Shown piece after piece: positions 9,400-17,258 of a stretch of DNA of 64,000 bases (the stretch's first letter is position 1; each line of letters opens with the position of its first letter). Position numbers and translations under genes: made by a program. The stretch is taken from assembly GCA_044221315.1 (NCBI GenBank), contig JBGAPK010000008.1, forward strand, positions 1 to 64,000. Reading direction: 5' to 3'. Below the pieces are notes generated by a model, which saw only the letters and a program-made list of their open reading frames with translations, ran no database searches and was not told where the DNA came from. Source of the stretch: JAFEBO01 sp044221315. Its GTDB lineage: Bacteria > Planctomycetota > Phycisphaerae > Phycisphaerales > UBA1924.

Positions 9400-12300
9400 A
9401 TGAAGAGCGTTTTCTTTGGTGCGTGCGCGAGTGTGGTGTTGTGCGCGTCGGTGCCGGCTTCGACGGAGAAGGCGGCGTGGGCTGCGCTGGATGAAGCGCC
9501 CGCCGCGGCGGGGGCGGTGGCCCGGTCGCAGGCGTATCTGTACCGGACGTTTCGGTTGGACATGGCGGAGATGAGGGCAAAGCTCGCGCGGGCATTGCCG
9601 GAGAGCGTGATGCGCGGTGGCGGGGCGGGGATGGGAGCGGCGCTGGCGCAGGGGAGCGTGATCGATATTCCCATGCCGGACGGCGCTACGCAGAGGTTCA
9701 CGCTGTTCGAGGTGCCGGTGATGGAGCCGGAATTGGCGGCGGCGTATCCGTATATCAAGACATATGCGGGTGAATCGCTGGAAGTGCCGGGTGCGCAGGT
9801 GAGGCTGAGCATGACGGCGCGCGGGTTTCACGCGATGATTCTGTCGCCGGAGGGCGATGTTTTCGTGAATCCTGCGGAGGCGATGCCGAGCGATCGGACG
9901 GAGGAGTACGTGTCGTTCCGGCATGAGGATGCCGCGGATCAGGGCGCGTTTGAGTGCGACGTGCTGGGCGGGGAGGGCGGCTCGGGCGTGGCGGACGAGA
10001 CTGGTTCGGGCGCGCTGGTGCAGAATCTTCGGGGAGCGACTCTCAACACGCTGACGCTGGCGTTCGTGCCGACGGCGGAGTGGGCGACGCTGCACGGTGG
10101 GACGAAGGAGACGGTGGTGTCGGCCTTGGCGGAGCACGCGAGCCGGATCAGCGCGATCTATGAGCGGGAAATGTGCGTGCGGTTCATCCTGACGAGCCGG
10201 CAGCCGGACCTGGTGCAGTTTGATCCGGCGACGGACGGGCTGACCAACTCGGACGCGTCGGCGATGCTGAGCGAAGGGCCGGCGGTGATCACCAGGCTGG
10301 CGCCGGGGCTGGTGGCGCAGGCGCGGCAGGTGATCGGGACGTACGGGGGCGGGGTGGCGTACCTGAACAGCATCTGTTCGAGTCAGGTGAGCACGGCGAA
10401 CTCGGCGGTATCGATCGACTATCCGTACACGACGATGGTGGCATGTCACGAATTGGGACACATGTGCGGGGCGTCGCACACGTTCAGCGGGTACGGCGAG
10501 CGGTGCGGGCCAAACTACATGATCGCGGTGGAGCCGGGGAGCGGATCGACGATCATGTCGTACGCGCGGCAGTGCTGGCCGGACAACATCGTGCCGGAAT
10601 CGGAACTGATGTTCCATGGGCGGAGTTTGCGGGAGATGTCGGTGCCGACGAACTGCGGAACGTTCGCTTCGACGGGCAACGCGTACCCCACAGTCGTGTT
10701 GCCGCCGGAATGGGCGGGGTCCGGGTTCTGGGTGCCGCCGAACACGCCGCTGCTGCTGCCGGCGGTGGTGTCGGATTCGAACGGGGACGCGGTGACGCTG
10801 GCGTGGGACCAGGTGGACCTTGGGCAGCGGGCGCTTCTGACGGCCGGGGATGCGGGGAACAACCCGATTATCCGGTCGTGGCTGCCGCGGAGCGAGACGC
10901 AGCGTGTGATCCCGGCGTGGGAGAAGCTGCTGAGCGGGCAACCATCGGTGGGTGAGACGCTGCCGGCGACGAACCGGACGGTGACGATCGCGATGATCGC
11001 GCGGGACAACCGGGTTGGGGGCGGGGCGCTGCGGTACAGCGACTACCAGATCAGTTGCGTGCCGGCGGGCGGGCCGTTCCGGGTGCTGAGCCCGAACGAT
11101 GGGCTGGCACGGTCGGCGGGGCCGCTGCTGGTGACTTGGAACAAGGCGCAGACGGATGCGGCGCCGTTCGGGCGGACGAGTGTTCGGATCAGTCTGATGC
11201 GCAACGACGCGGACCGCGACCCGCTGGTGCTGCTGGCGAATACGCCCAACGACGGTTCGGAGGTGGTGGAGTTGCCGGAACTGGACCTGGCGGCGGCGCG
11301 GATCATGGTGCAGCCGATCGGGGCGATTTTCTTTGATGTGTCGCGGAAGCCCTTTGCCGTGCTGGCGCGGAGCGTCGGGGCGGATGTGCGTGTGGCGGGT
11401 GCGGCGCGGATTTCGGATTCGTTCGCGAACGGGAATGGGAACGGGGTTGCGGAGGCGGGCGAGAGCCGCGTGCGGGTGTACTTGCCGGTGGTGAACGCCG
11501 GGCAGGCGGAGGCGGCGGGCGTATCGGGGCATCTCGAGAGCCACACGGCGGGCGTGAGCGTGATCGTCGCGGATGCGACGTGGGATGTGCTTGCGCCGGG
11601 CGCTGGGGCGGAGAATGCGACGGCGTTTGTGATCTCTGTGGCACCGGACTATCCGTGCGGGGCGACGGCGGAGCTTGAATTCACGCTGCACTTCGGCGAA
11701 TCAGGCACGGCGAGTCAGACGGCGATGGTGGCCACCGGGAAGAGCGATGTGCCGAGCCCGCAGCAGACGTTCTCGTATTCGGGCCCGGCGGCGTTGATTC
11801 CGGACGGGGACCCGGCGGGTGTGAGCGTGGGGCTGAATGTCCCGGCGCTTCCGGGCATCGTGAAGGATGTAAAGTTCCGGTTTGACGGGACGGCGAGCAC
11901 GGACATGAACTCGACGGCGGTGGGGCTGAACCATCCGTATGTGGGCGACCTGGTGCTGGAGTTGACGAATCCGACGGGAACGACGATTCAGCTGGCGAAC
12001 CGGCCGGGCGGTGTCGGCAACTACGGGCACAACTTCGCGGCGACGCTCTTCGACATGACGCAGGTGGTTTCGTACATGCAGTACGAGAGCGTGCGGCGGG
12101 CGCCGTACGACGGGGTGTTCTTTCCGAAGGACGATCTGAATCTGCTGGCGGGCGGCAACGGAACGGGGGCGTGGACGTTGCGTGTGGCGGACATGCGGGT
12201 GGGGGAGTCGCCGGAATTGCATCCGACGCAGGCGCCGGCGGTGCGGAGATTCAGTCTGCTGGTGACGTGTCTTTTGCCGCCGCAGTGCGCGGCGCCGAAG

Positions 12301-12480
12301 GCGTACTGCGAGGGGGATTTCACGCAGGACGGACAGGTGGACGATTCGGACTTTTCGGTGTTTGCGGTGGCGTACGACGCGATCTTTGACAGCGCGGGCG
12401 ATCTGGACGGCGACACGCTGACGACGGACGCGGATTTCTCGCTGTTCGTGGTGGGGTATGAGGCGTTGGTTTGTCCGTGA
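9400..12480 (+). CDS. Secreted reprolysin-like zinc metalloprotease with P domain and dockerin-like tail
   Basis: This 1026-residue protein has a signal peptide (about 1-20), a propeptide-like region, and a metzincin catalytic domain with HELGHMCGASH (residues 350-360: three zinc His and the catalytic Glu) and a downstream Met-turn (STIMSYA, about 383-389). Two Ig-like or beta-rich regions follow, then a proprotein-convertase-type P domain (about 790-960, containing GDLVLELTNPTGT), and a Cys-bracketed dockerin-like tail with two Asp-rich loops ending VCP. The family is M12B/reprolysin-like. A secreted protease that degrades extracellular protein is the natural reading; the target is unknown. 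The ATG at 9400 follows GTGAGGAC. Confidence 0.87.
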   Translation: MKSVFFGACASVVLCASVPASTEKAAWAALDEAPAAAGAVARSQAYLYRTFRLDMAEMRAKLARALPESVMRGGGAGMGAALAQGSVIDIPMPDGATQRFTLFEVPVMEPELAAAYPYIKTYAGESLEVPGAQVRLSMTARGFHAMILSPEGDVFVNPAEAMPSDRTEEYVSFRHEDAADQGAFECDVLGGEGGSGVADETGSGALVQNLRGATLNTLTLAFVPTAEWATLHGGTKETVVSALAEHASRISAIYEREMCVRFILTSRQPDLVQFDPATDGLTNSDASAMLSEGPAVITRLAPGLVAQARQVIGTYGGGVAYLNSICSSQVSTANSAVSIDYPYTTMVACHELGHMCGASHTFSGYGERCGPNYMIAVEPGSGSTIMSYARQCWPDNIVPESELMFHGRSLREMSVPTNCGTFASTGNAYPTVVLPPEWAGSGFWVPPNTPLLLPAVVSDSNGDAVTLAWDQVDLGQRALLTAGDAGNNPIIRSWLPRSETQRVIPAWEKLLSGQPSVGETLPATNRTVTIAMIARDNRVGGGALRYSDYQISCVPAGGPFRVLSPNDGLARSAGPLLVTWNKAQTDAAPFGRTSVRISLMRNDADRDPLVLLANTPNDGSEVVELPELDLAAARIMVQPIGAIFFDVSRKPFAVLARSVGADVRVAGAARISDSFANGNGNGVAEAGESRVRVYLPVVNAGQAEAAGVSGHLESHTAGVSVIVADATWDVLAPGAGAENATAFVISVAPDYPCGATAELEFTLHFGESGTASQTAMVATGKSDVPSPQQTFSYSGPAALIPDGDPAGVSVGLNVPALPGIVKDVKFRFDGTASTDMNSTAVGLNHPYVGDLVLELTNPTGTTIQLANRPGGVGNYGHNFAATLFDMTQVVSYMQYESVRRAPYDGVFFPKDDLNLLAGGNGTGAWTLRVADMRVGESPELHPTQAPAVRRFSLLVTCLLPPQCAAPKAYCEGDFTQDGQVDDSDFSVFAVAYDAIFDSAGDLDGDTLTTDADFSLFVVGYEALVCP

Positions 12481-12580
12481 GGAGAGCGGCAGAGCAGCAG
12501 ATTTGCAGAGCAGCAGAGAAAGCAGCAAAGCAGCAAAGCAGCAAAGCGGCAAATCGGCAAAGCGGCAGAGCGGCAGAGAA
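12481..12580 (+). repeat. Family B short-period repeat, copy 4 (100 bases)
   Basis: It begins directly after the metalloprotease stop: AGAGCGGCAGAGCAGCAG and ATTTGCAGAGCAGCAGAG, then runs of AGCAGCAA and AGCGGCAAA. It is contiguous with a Family A palindrome, making one of three B-A composites. Confidence 0.85.
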
Positions 12581-12584
12581 GAAG

Positions 12585-12628
12585 AACCCTTCCCCAAACC
12601 CCTCCCCTCAGGGGAGGGGCTTCAGAGC
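12585..12628 (+). repeat. Family A palindromic element, copy 3
   Basis: AACCCTTCCCCAAACC then CCTCCCCTCAGGGGAGGGG then CTTCAGAGC. It lies across the 3' end of the GNAT gene on the other strand, whose stop is at 12622-12624. Confidence 0.85.
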
Positions 12629-13248
12629 GTGTGCTTTGTGTGGGCGGCGATTCGGGCTTCGAGCTTTGTTTTTGCCGCGGGCCATTCGTTGGCGAGGATG
12701 CTGTAGAAAACTGCGTCGCGGATGAGTTTTTCGTCCGAGCCGGGGACGGTGGCTATGCGGTGATGGCGGAGCGTGCCTTCGCGGACGGCGCCGAGTTTGG
12801 CGATGGCGGTCTGGCTGTGGAGATTTGTGCCGCCGGTGGTGAATTGAACGCGGATGGCGGTGGGTGAAAGTGTCTCGAAGGCGTGGCGGAGCATGAGGAG
12901 CTTGATTTCGGGGTTGACGACGGTGCCGTGATGCGCGCGGCCGATCCAGGTGCGGCCGATCTCGACTCCCCGGTGGTCGGGGCGGATTTCCATGAAGGTG
13001 GTGCGGCCGATGGCGGCGCCGGTGGAGTTGAGCACGATCGCAAGGGCGACCGAATCGTGGATGGCGTTGACGGAGGCGATCTCGCGTTCGAAGCCGGAGA
13101 CGCTCCATTCGGGCGGGTGCTGCGCGGTGTGTCGGAAGAGTTCGGGGTCGGCGGAAGCGAGGAGACCGGGGGCGTGGCGTGCTTCGAGAGGCTCGAGGCG
13201 CACGGTTTGTGCGCGGAGGGTGATGGGGGAGATCCAGGATTGGGGCAT
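12622..13248 (-). CDS. GNAT family N-acetyltransferase (RimJ/RimL-like)
   Basis: This 208-residue protein has the features of the RimJ/RimL group: TVRLEPLEARHAPGLL at the start, GRTTFMEIRPDHRGVEIGRTWI for the central beta hairpin, and a late NLHSQTAIAKLGAVREGTLRHH motif that is typical of the acetyl-CoA fold. Such enzymes acetylate protein or small-molecule amines. The particular substrate is not predictable. The start at 13248 is chosen by homology; its ribosome site is weak. The last codons are coded by the edge of the Family A element. Confidence 0.8.
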   Translation of the reverse strand: MPQSWISPITLRAQTVRLEPLEARHAPGLLASADPELFRHTAQHPPEWSVSGFEREIASVNAIHDSVALAIVLNSTGAAIGRTTFMEIRPDHRGVEIGRTWIGRAHHGTVVNPEIKLLMLRHAFETLSPTAIRVQFTTGGTNLHSQTAIAKLGAVREGTLRHHRIATVPGSDEKLIRDAVFYSILANEWPAAKTKLEARIAAHTKHTL

Positions 13249-13289
13249 GGGGGATTGTTGCGGTTTGGACGGCGCTGGAGAAGAGAACC

Positions 13290-13319
13290 AATAGGTCCTA
13301 TAAGACTCATGGGTCTCAG
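13290..13319. repeat. Short-period GGTCCTATA-type repeat (Family G)
   Basis: Three degenerate 9-base units, GGTCCTATA, AGACTCATG and GGTCTCAGC, lie in the divergent spacer between the GNAT gene and nrfH. Confidence 0.5.
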
Positions 13320-13437
13320 CGAATGCGCTGCGCGAACGTGTGCAATGGCGTCGCCAAGTTGATTGGGCCGCGGACGGGAGGGTCTCTGGTAGGATGCTCG
13401 TGTTCCATCGACCAGGGGCGTGGCGATCGGAGGCGTT

Positions 13438-13932
13438 GTGGCGAAAGGCTGGAAAGGGGCGAGCACTGCCGGGCTGGCTGCCGCGGGAGCGGTCGGGGTT
13501 TTCTTTGGCGTGGCAGCCTACACGTTTTCGTATGCCGAGGGGCTGAGCTACCTCTCGGAGGACCCCAAGGCGTGCGTGAACTGCCACGTGATGCAGGAGA
13601 ACTACGACGCGTGGTCGAATTCGTCGCACCATGCCCGGGCGACGTGCAATGACTGCCACGTGCCGCACGATTCGGTGCTGGCCAAGTACATGACGAAGGC
13701 CGAGCACGGGTACCGGCACTCGAAGGGGTTTACGTTCCAGGATTTTCACGAGCCGATCCGGATGAAGGAAAAGAGCCACGCGGATGTGGTGGCGAACTGC
13801 GTGCGGTGTCACCAGGGGATGACGCACGAGATCCGGTTTGGCGGCGGGGAGGGCGGGGGGGAGGGGTGGAACTCGATGGGGGTGGATTGCATCAGGTGTC
13901 ATGCGAGTGTGGCGCATGGGCAGACGAGGTAG
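13438..13932 (+). CDS. nrfH: Cytochrome c nitrite reductase small subunit NrfH
   Basis: NrfH is a membrane-anchored tetraheme quinol dehydrogenase that feeds electrons to NrfA. A single N-terminal membrane helix is followed by GLSYLSEDPKACVNCHVM and three more heme motifs (CNDCH, CVRCH, CIRCH), giving four CxxCH motifs as expected. The length is about 164 residues. The GTG at 13438 has GGAGG 4 bases upstream and is favoured over a GTG at 13420. nrfA follows 64 bases later, giving the usual nrfHA order. A Gly-rich insert (FGGGEGGGEGW) precedes the last heme. Confidence 0.92.
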   Translation: MAKGWKGASTAGLAAAGAVGVFFGVAAYTFSYAEGLSYLSEDPKACVNCHVMQENYDAWSNSSHHARATCNDCHVPHDSVLAKYMTKAEHGYRHSKGFTFQDFHEPIRMKEKSHADVVANCVRCHQGMTHEIRFGGGEGGGEGWNSMGVDCIRCHASVAHGQTR

Positions 13933-13952
13933 ATGTGGGATGTCGGATGTGC
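13931..13952 (+). repeat. Short-period GATGTSGG repeat (Family E), copy 1
   Basis: AGATGTGGGATGTCGGATGT in the nrfH-nrfA gap. Related tracts are at 17191 and 63743. Confidence 0.5.
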
Positions 13953-13996
13953 GGAGACTTGCTGCGGTGGCTTTGGATCGAAAGGCGAGTGCGCGG

Positions 13997-15655
13997 ATGA
14001 ATAGGGACTTCTTCGAGGTCGGCGCGAATCAACCCACCCCCTGCCCCCTCCCACAGGGAGGGGGTTTCGGAAAGGGCACTGCGCAATGCGCGAGAGCTTG
14101 CCGGGACGCAAACGCGGGAGAGAACCCTTCCCCCAACCCCTTCCCTCAGGGAAGGGGCTTCAGACGGGGAGGCGCGGCGCTGTATGTGCTTGTCGCGATC
14201 GTGTGCTGCGTGGGGACGGTGCTGGCGATGATGCTGTACAACAACATCGCGACGCGGAAGATGGAATCGAAGAACGCGGTGCTGCGGATCGCGGACCTGA
14301 CGGAGACGACGATCGATCCGGCGGAGTGGGGGAAGAACTTTCCGAGGCAATACGACGGGTACATGCGGACGGCGGACAATGCGCAGGCGCGGTTCAAGTG
14401 GAGCGAGGGGCGGCCTCCGGAGGACGAAGAGAATCACGGGGGCTCGGGGAAGGCGGATTCGAAACTGGTGGGCGATCCGCGGCTAAAGACGATCTTCAAC
14501 GGGTACGCCTTCGCGATTGATTACCGCGAGCGGCGGGGGCACGCGTTCATGCTGTTCGATCAGCGCGAGACCGAGCGTGTGAAGCAGAAGCCGCAGCCGG
14601 GGGCGTGCCTGAATTGTCATGCGTCGAACGTGGTGGCGTACCGGGAGATCGGGATGAAGAACGGGGCGCCGGGGGCGGTGACCGATCCGCTTCTGTCGCC
14701 GGAGGGGCAGAAGCAGTTGTTTGCCGGGTTCGGCGCCGTGAACAAGATGACGTACAACGACGCGACGCAGATGGTGAAGCATCCGGTGTCGTGCCTGGAT
14801 TGCCATGATCCAAAGTCGATGGTGCTGCGGGTGACGAGGCCGGCGTTCCTGGAAGGCGTGGCGAACTTGGCGAAATCGTCTGATCCGCTGCCCCACCTGC
14901 CGAGCATCGAGCAGTGGCGCAAAGGGGATCGGAAGAAGGACTACAACCCGAACGAACTGGCGAGCCGGCAGGAGATGCGGACGATGGCGTGCGCGCAGTG
15001 TCACGTCGAGTACTACTTCAAGGGTGAGGAGAAGCGGCTGACGTTCCCGTGGCACAACGGGCTGAAGGCCGAGCAGGAAGAGGCGTACTACGACAGCGTC
15101 GGCTGGTCGGATTTCACGCACAAGGACTCGGGGGCGAAGGTCTTGAAGGCGCAGCACCCGGAGTTTGAACTTTGGAGCCAGGGGATTCACGCGCGGAGCG
15201 GGGTGTCGTGCGCGGACTGCCACATGCCGTACATGCGCGAGGGGGCGATGAAGTACAGCGACCACCAGGTGCAGTCTCCGATGGCGCATGTGAACCGGTC
15301 GTGCCAGACGTGCCACAACTACACAGAGTCGGAGATCCAGTCGCGGGTGGATCAGATCCAGTCGCGGAGCAAGGCCCAATTGGATCGGGCGGAGATCGCG
15401 GTGGTGGATCTGATCAAGGCGATCCAGGCGGCGGCTGCCGCGGGCGCGACCGATGAGGAACTGAAGCACGCTCGGGCGCTCCAGCGCAAGGCGCAGTGGC
15501 GTGCGGACCTGATGAACGCGGAGAACTCGATGGGTTTCCACGCGCCGGCGGAGTTTTTGAGGATCGTGGGGGAGTCGATCGATTACGCGCGGCAGGGGGA
15601 GGTTGAGGTGGCGAAGTTGAAGCCGGGGGCTCCCAAGACGGCGCCGACGAAGTAG
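13997..15655 (+). CDS. nrfA: Ammonia-forming cytochrome c nitrite reductase catalytic subunit NrfA
   Basis: NrfA reduces nitrite to ammonium with six electrons outside the cytoplasmic membrane. The 552 residues carry a signal-anchor helix (about 58-80) and five heme motifs: CLNCH (204), CLDCH (266), CAQCH (332), CADCH (405) and CQTCH (436). The context strings HVEYYF and LKAEQEEAYYD are family hallmarks. The first, active-site heme uses CxxCH; many NrfA proteins have CxxCK there. The first 56 residues, before the anchor, contain two Family A elements read in frame (PTPCPLPQGGGF and PSPNPFPQGRGF), an extension that other NrfA proteins lack. An alternative start at 13940 would add 19 residues. 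It pairs with nrfH. Confidence 0.93.
   Translation: MNRDFFEVGANQPTPCPLPQGGGFGKGTAQCARACRDANAGENPSPNPFPQGRGFRRGGAALYVLVAIVCCVGTVLAMMLYNNIATRKMESKNAVLRIADLTETTIDPAEWGKNFPRQYDGYMRTADNAQARFKWSEGRPPEDEENHGGSGKADSKLVGDPRLKTIFNGYAFAIDYRERRGHAFMLFDQRETERVKQKPQPGACLNCHASNVVAYREIGMKNGAPGAVTDPLLSPEGQKQLFAGFGAVNKMTYNDATQMVKHPVSCLDCHDPKSMVLRVTRPAFLEGVANLAKSSDPLPHLPSIEQWRKGDRKKDYNPNELASRQEMRTMACAQCHVEYYFKGEEKRLTFPWHNGLKAEQEEAYYDSVGWSDFTHKDSGAKVLKAQHPEFELWSQGIHARSGVSCADCHMPYMREGAMKYSDHQVQSPMAHVNRSCQTCHNYTESEIQSRVDQIQSRSKAQLDRAEIAVVDLIKAIQAAAAAGATDEELKHARALQRKAQWRADLMNAENSMGFHAPAEFLRIVGESIDYARQGEVEVAKLKPGAPKTAPTK
14031..14072 (+). repeat. Family A palindromic element, copy 4 (inside nrfA 5' region)
   Basis: AACCCACCCCCTGCCCCC then TCCCACAGGGAGGGGGTTTCGG. 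The palindrome is slightly degenerate. It is translated as PTPCPLPQGGGF. Confidence 0.8.
14121..14165 (+). repeat. Family A palindromic element, copy 5 (inside nrfA 5' region)
   Basis: AGAACCCTTCCCCCAACC then CCTTCCCTCAGGGAAGGGG then CTTCAGACG. The core is the same as in copy 1 in parB. It is translated as PSPNPFPQGRGF. Confidence 0.85.
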
Positions 15656-15688
15656 AGCGGGCGGCGTCGGGACTCTCTAACGTTTGCG

Positions 15689-16774
15689 ATGCCCAGTGTT
15701 TTTCTGAACGGCGTGTTTGTCGAGCGCGGTGCCGCGATGGTGTCGGCGTTCGATGCGGGGTTTCAGCACGGCGTCGGGCTGTTCGAGACGATGCTTGCGG
15801 TGAGGCGGGGGGATGGGTGGGAAGTGCTCGATGTTGACGCACATTTGGACCGGCTGGCGGGGTCTTGCCGCGAGTTGAGGTTGACGGAGCGGCTGCGGGT
15901 GGATGCGTTGCGCGAGGCGGTGACGCGGGCGGTTGTGCGTGCGGGGGAAGAAGAGAAGGAAGCGTTGCGGCTGCGGCTGCGGCTGACGATTACGGGGGGG
16001 GATTTGAATCTGCTTCAGAGCAGCAGAGCAGTAGAGCAGCAGAGCAGCAGAGAGAGCGGTAAAGCGGCAGAGCGGCCCGCCGCGGCGGGTGAACTGCGCG
16101 GCAAAGAAGAAGAACCCTTCCCCAAACCCCTCCCCTCAGGGGAGGGGCTTCAGAAGGAACAGCAGCCGACGTTGCTGATTGTCGCGACGAAGGCGGTTGA
16201 GTATCCGGCGCCGATGTTTGAGAAGGGCGTGCGGGTGACGATCGCGGATTGGAAGGCCAATCCGCTCGATCCGATGCAGGGGCACAAGACGCTGAACTAC
16301 TGGGGGAGGTTGCGCGAACTGCAGGGGGCGGGCGCGAGGGGGGCCGCGGAGGCGCTGGTGTTTCAGGTGAGCAATTACCTGTGCGGCGGGTGCGTGAGCA
16401 ATGCGATGGTGGTGAAGGACGGGAGGATTGTGACGCCGATTGTGCGGGGCGAGGAACTTGATGGGATTGGGAACCACGAAGAACACGAAGGGCACGAAGA
16501 AGAAAAGAGTGCGGGGAGGGCGGTGTTGCCGAGCCCGGTCTTGCCGGGCGTGACGCGGCGGTGGGCGATTGATTGGGCGGAGGGGAATGGGATTGAGGTC
16601 GAGCGCCGGATGGTGAACATCGACGACGTGCTGAGTGCGGACGAGGTGCTCTTGACGAATTCGAGCTGGGGGGTGCTGCCGGTCGCGGCGGTCGAGTCGC
16701 GCGTGATCGGGGCTGGGAGGCCGGGTGAAGTTGGCGGGCGGCTCGTGGAGGCTTGGCGCGCCCGTGTGGGATAG
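15689..16774 (+). CDS. Class IV PLP-dependent aminotransferase / aminodeoxychorismate lyase-like protein
   Basis: The fold-type IV family includes branched-chain aminotransferases, D-amino acid aminotransferases and 4-amino-4-deoxychorismate lyase (PabC). Seen are FLNGVFVERG...FDAGFQHGVGLFETM at the start, the PLP lysine in GHKTLNYWG (Lys200), and TNSSWGVLPV (from 323) for cofactor phosphate binding. The 361 residues exceed the usual 270-310 because two stretches are repeat-coded: residues about 109-155 (Family B plus Family A) and about 262-275 (an Asn-His-Glu-rich ACGAAG repeat). All are in frame, with no stop, and the conserved blocks on both sides are intact. PabC versus BCAT cannot be settled here. 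Confidence 0.82.
   Translation: MPSVFLNGVFVERGAAMVSAFDAGFQHGVGLFETMLAVRRGDGWEVLDVDAHLDRLAGSCRELRLTERLRVDALREAVTRAVVRAGEEEKEALRLRLRLTITGGDLNLLQSSRAVEQQSSRESGKAAERPAAAGELRGKEEEPFPKPLPSGEGLQKEQQPTLLIVATKAVEYPAPMFEKGVRVTIADWKANPLDPMQGHKTLNYWGRLRELQGAGARGAAEALVFQVSNYLCGGCVSNAMVVKDGRIVTPIVRGEELDGIGNHEEHEGHEEEKSAGRAVLPSPVLPGVTRRWAIDWAEGNGIEVERRMVNIDDVLSADEVLLTNSSWGVLPVAAVESRVIGAGRPGEVGGRLVEAWRARVG
16015..16075 (+). repeat. Family B short-period repeat, copy 5 (inside the class IV aminotransferase gene)
   Basis: CTTCAGAGCAGCAGAGCAG through AGAGAGCGGTAAAGCGGCAG. It is read as a Gln/Ser-rich peptide (RAVEQQSSRESGKAAERP). Confidence 0.8.
16111..16155 (+). repeat. Family A palindromic element, copy 6 (inside the class IV aminotransferase gene)
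   Basis: AGAACCCTTCCCCAAACC then CCTCCCCTCAGGGGAGGGG then CTTCAGAAG. It is translated as EEPFPKPLPSGEGLQ. It sits about 35 bases after a Family B tract. Confidence 0.85.
16472..16505 (+). repeat. Short-period ACGAAG repeat (Family D), inside the class IV aminotransferase gene
   Basis: ACCACGAAGAACACGAAGG then GCACGAAGAAG, a 9-base period, translated NHEEHEGHEEE. Similar ACCACGAAG tracts are common in other bacterial genomes (memory). Confidence 0.7.
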
Positions 16775-16857
16775 AGCGGCAGAGATCAAAGACAGAAGAA
16801 CCTCCTCCGGCTCGAAGACTCGCCACCTCCCCTGCTGGCAGCGGGGGAGGAGAAAAC
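16773..16857 (+). repeat. Family B fragment followed by a solitary Family C element
   Basis: AGAGCGGCAGAGATCAAAG, then AGAACCTCCTCCGGCTCG through GCCACCTCCCC, a GCTGGCAGC loop and GGGGGAGGAGAAAA. It matches the 5' half of the tandem units at 6424. Confidence 0.75.
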
Positions 16858-16894
16858 TCAGTGCATGCTGAGGGCGCGCTGTGTGCGCGAAGCA

Positions 16895-17188
16895 TCACGC
16901 CGCGGGCGCGATGTGGGGGACGATGTAGTAGACCACGAGCCAGACGAAGAGGCCAAGGGCCCAGATGCCCAGGACGATCTGGACGGTCATGGTGAGCGTG
17001 TGCTTGGCGAACTGGGCGAGTACGGTGGCGAGGGGGCCGTCGAAATCCTGGTAGCGGAGTGCCTTGTACGCGATCGAGGTGAAGAGAGAGACGACGATGA
17101 GGCAATAGACGTTGACGAACCAGGGCGAGGAATACGCGCCGGGCCAGATGGTGGCGATGGGGTCGATGAAGGGGGTGTAGGCGAGCAT
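16895..17188 (-). CDS. Small membrane protein, function unknown
   Basis: This 97-residue protein starts MLAYTPFIDPIAT. It has two predicted membrane helices: one around residues 23-42 (WFVNVYCLIVVSLFTSIAY) and one near the C terminus (TVQIVLGIWALGLFVWLVVYYIV). The loop between them is hydrophilic (KALRYQDFDGPLATVLAQFAK). I do not recognise the family. It lies 70 bases downstream of another membrane protein on the same strand, with a Family E repeat between, so the two may form an operon. Confidence 0.6.
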   Translation of the reverse strand: MLAYTPFIDPIATIWPGAYSSPWFVNVYCLIVVSLFTSIAYKALRYQDFDGPLATVLAQFAKHTLTMTVQIVLGIWALGLFVWLVVYYIVPHIAPAA

Positions 17189-17190
17189 GC

Positions 17191-17214
17191 GGATGTGAGA
17201 TGTGGGATGTCGGA
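17191..17214 (-). repeat. Short-period GATGTSGG repeat (Family E), copy 2
   Basis: GGATGTGAGATGTGGGATGT CGG, periodicity about 7-8 bases, between two minus-strand membrane-protein genes. Confidence 0.5.
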
Positions 17215-17258
17215 AGACGACCGGCTCTTCGACGCGGCAGCCGCTGTGCGGCGCGGCG

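Noticed and set aside
9397..11691. 764-codon minus-strand frame across the metalloprotease gene
   Set aside because: Arg/His/Pro-rich with no recognisable domain, and wholly antisense to a gene with clear motifs. A product of high GC.
12481..12628. CRISPR-like array in the repetitive tract after the metalloprotease gene
   Set aside because: Units are about 9 bases, degenerate and contiguous with no unique spacers, and no cas gene is near.
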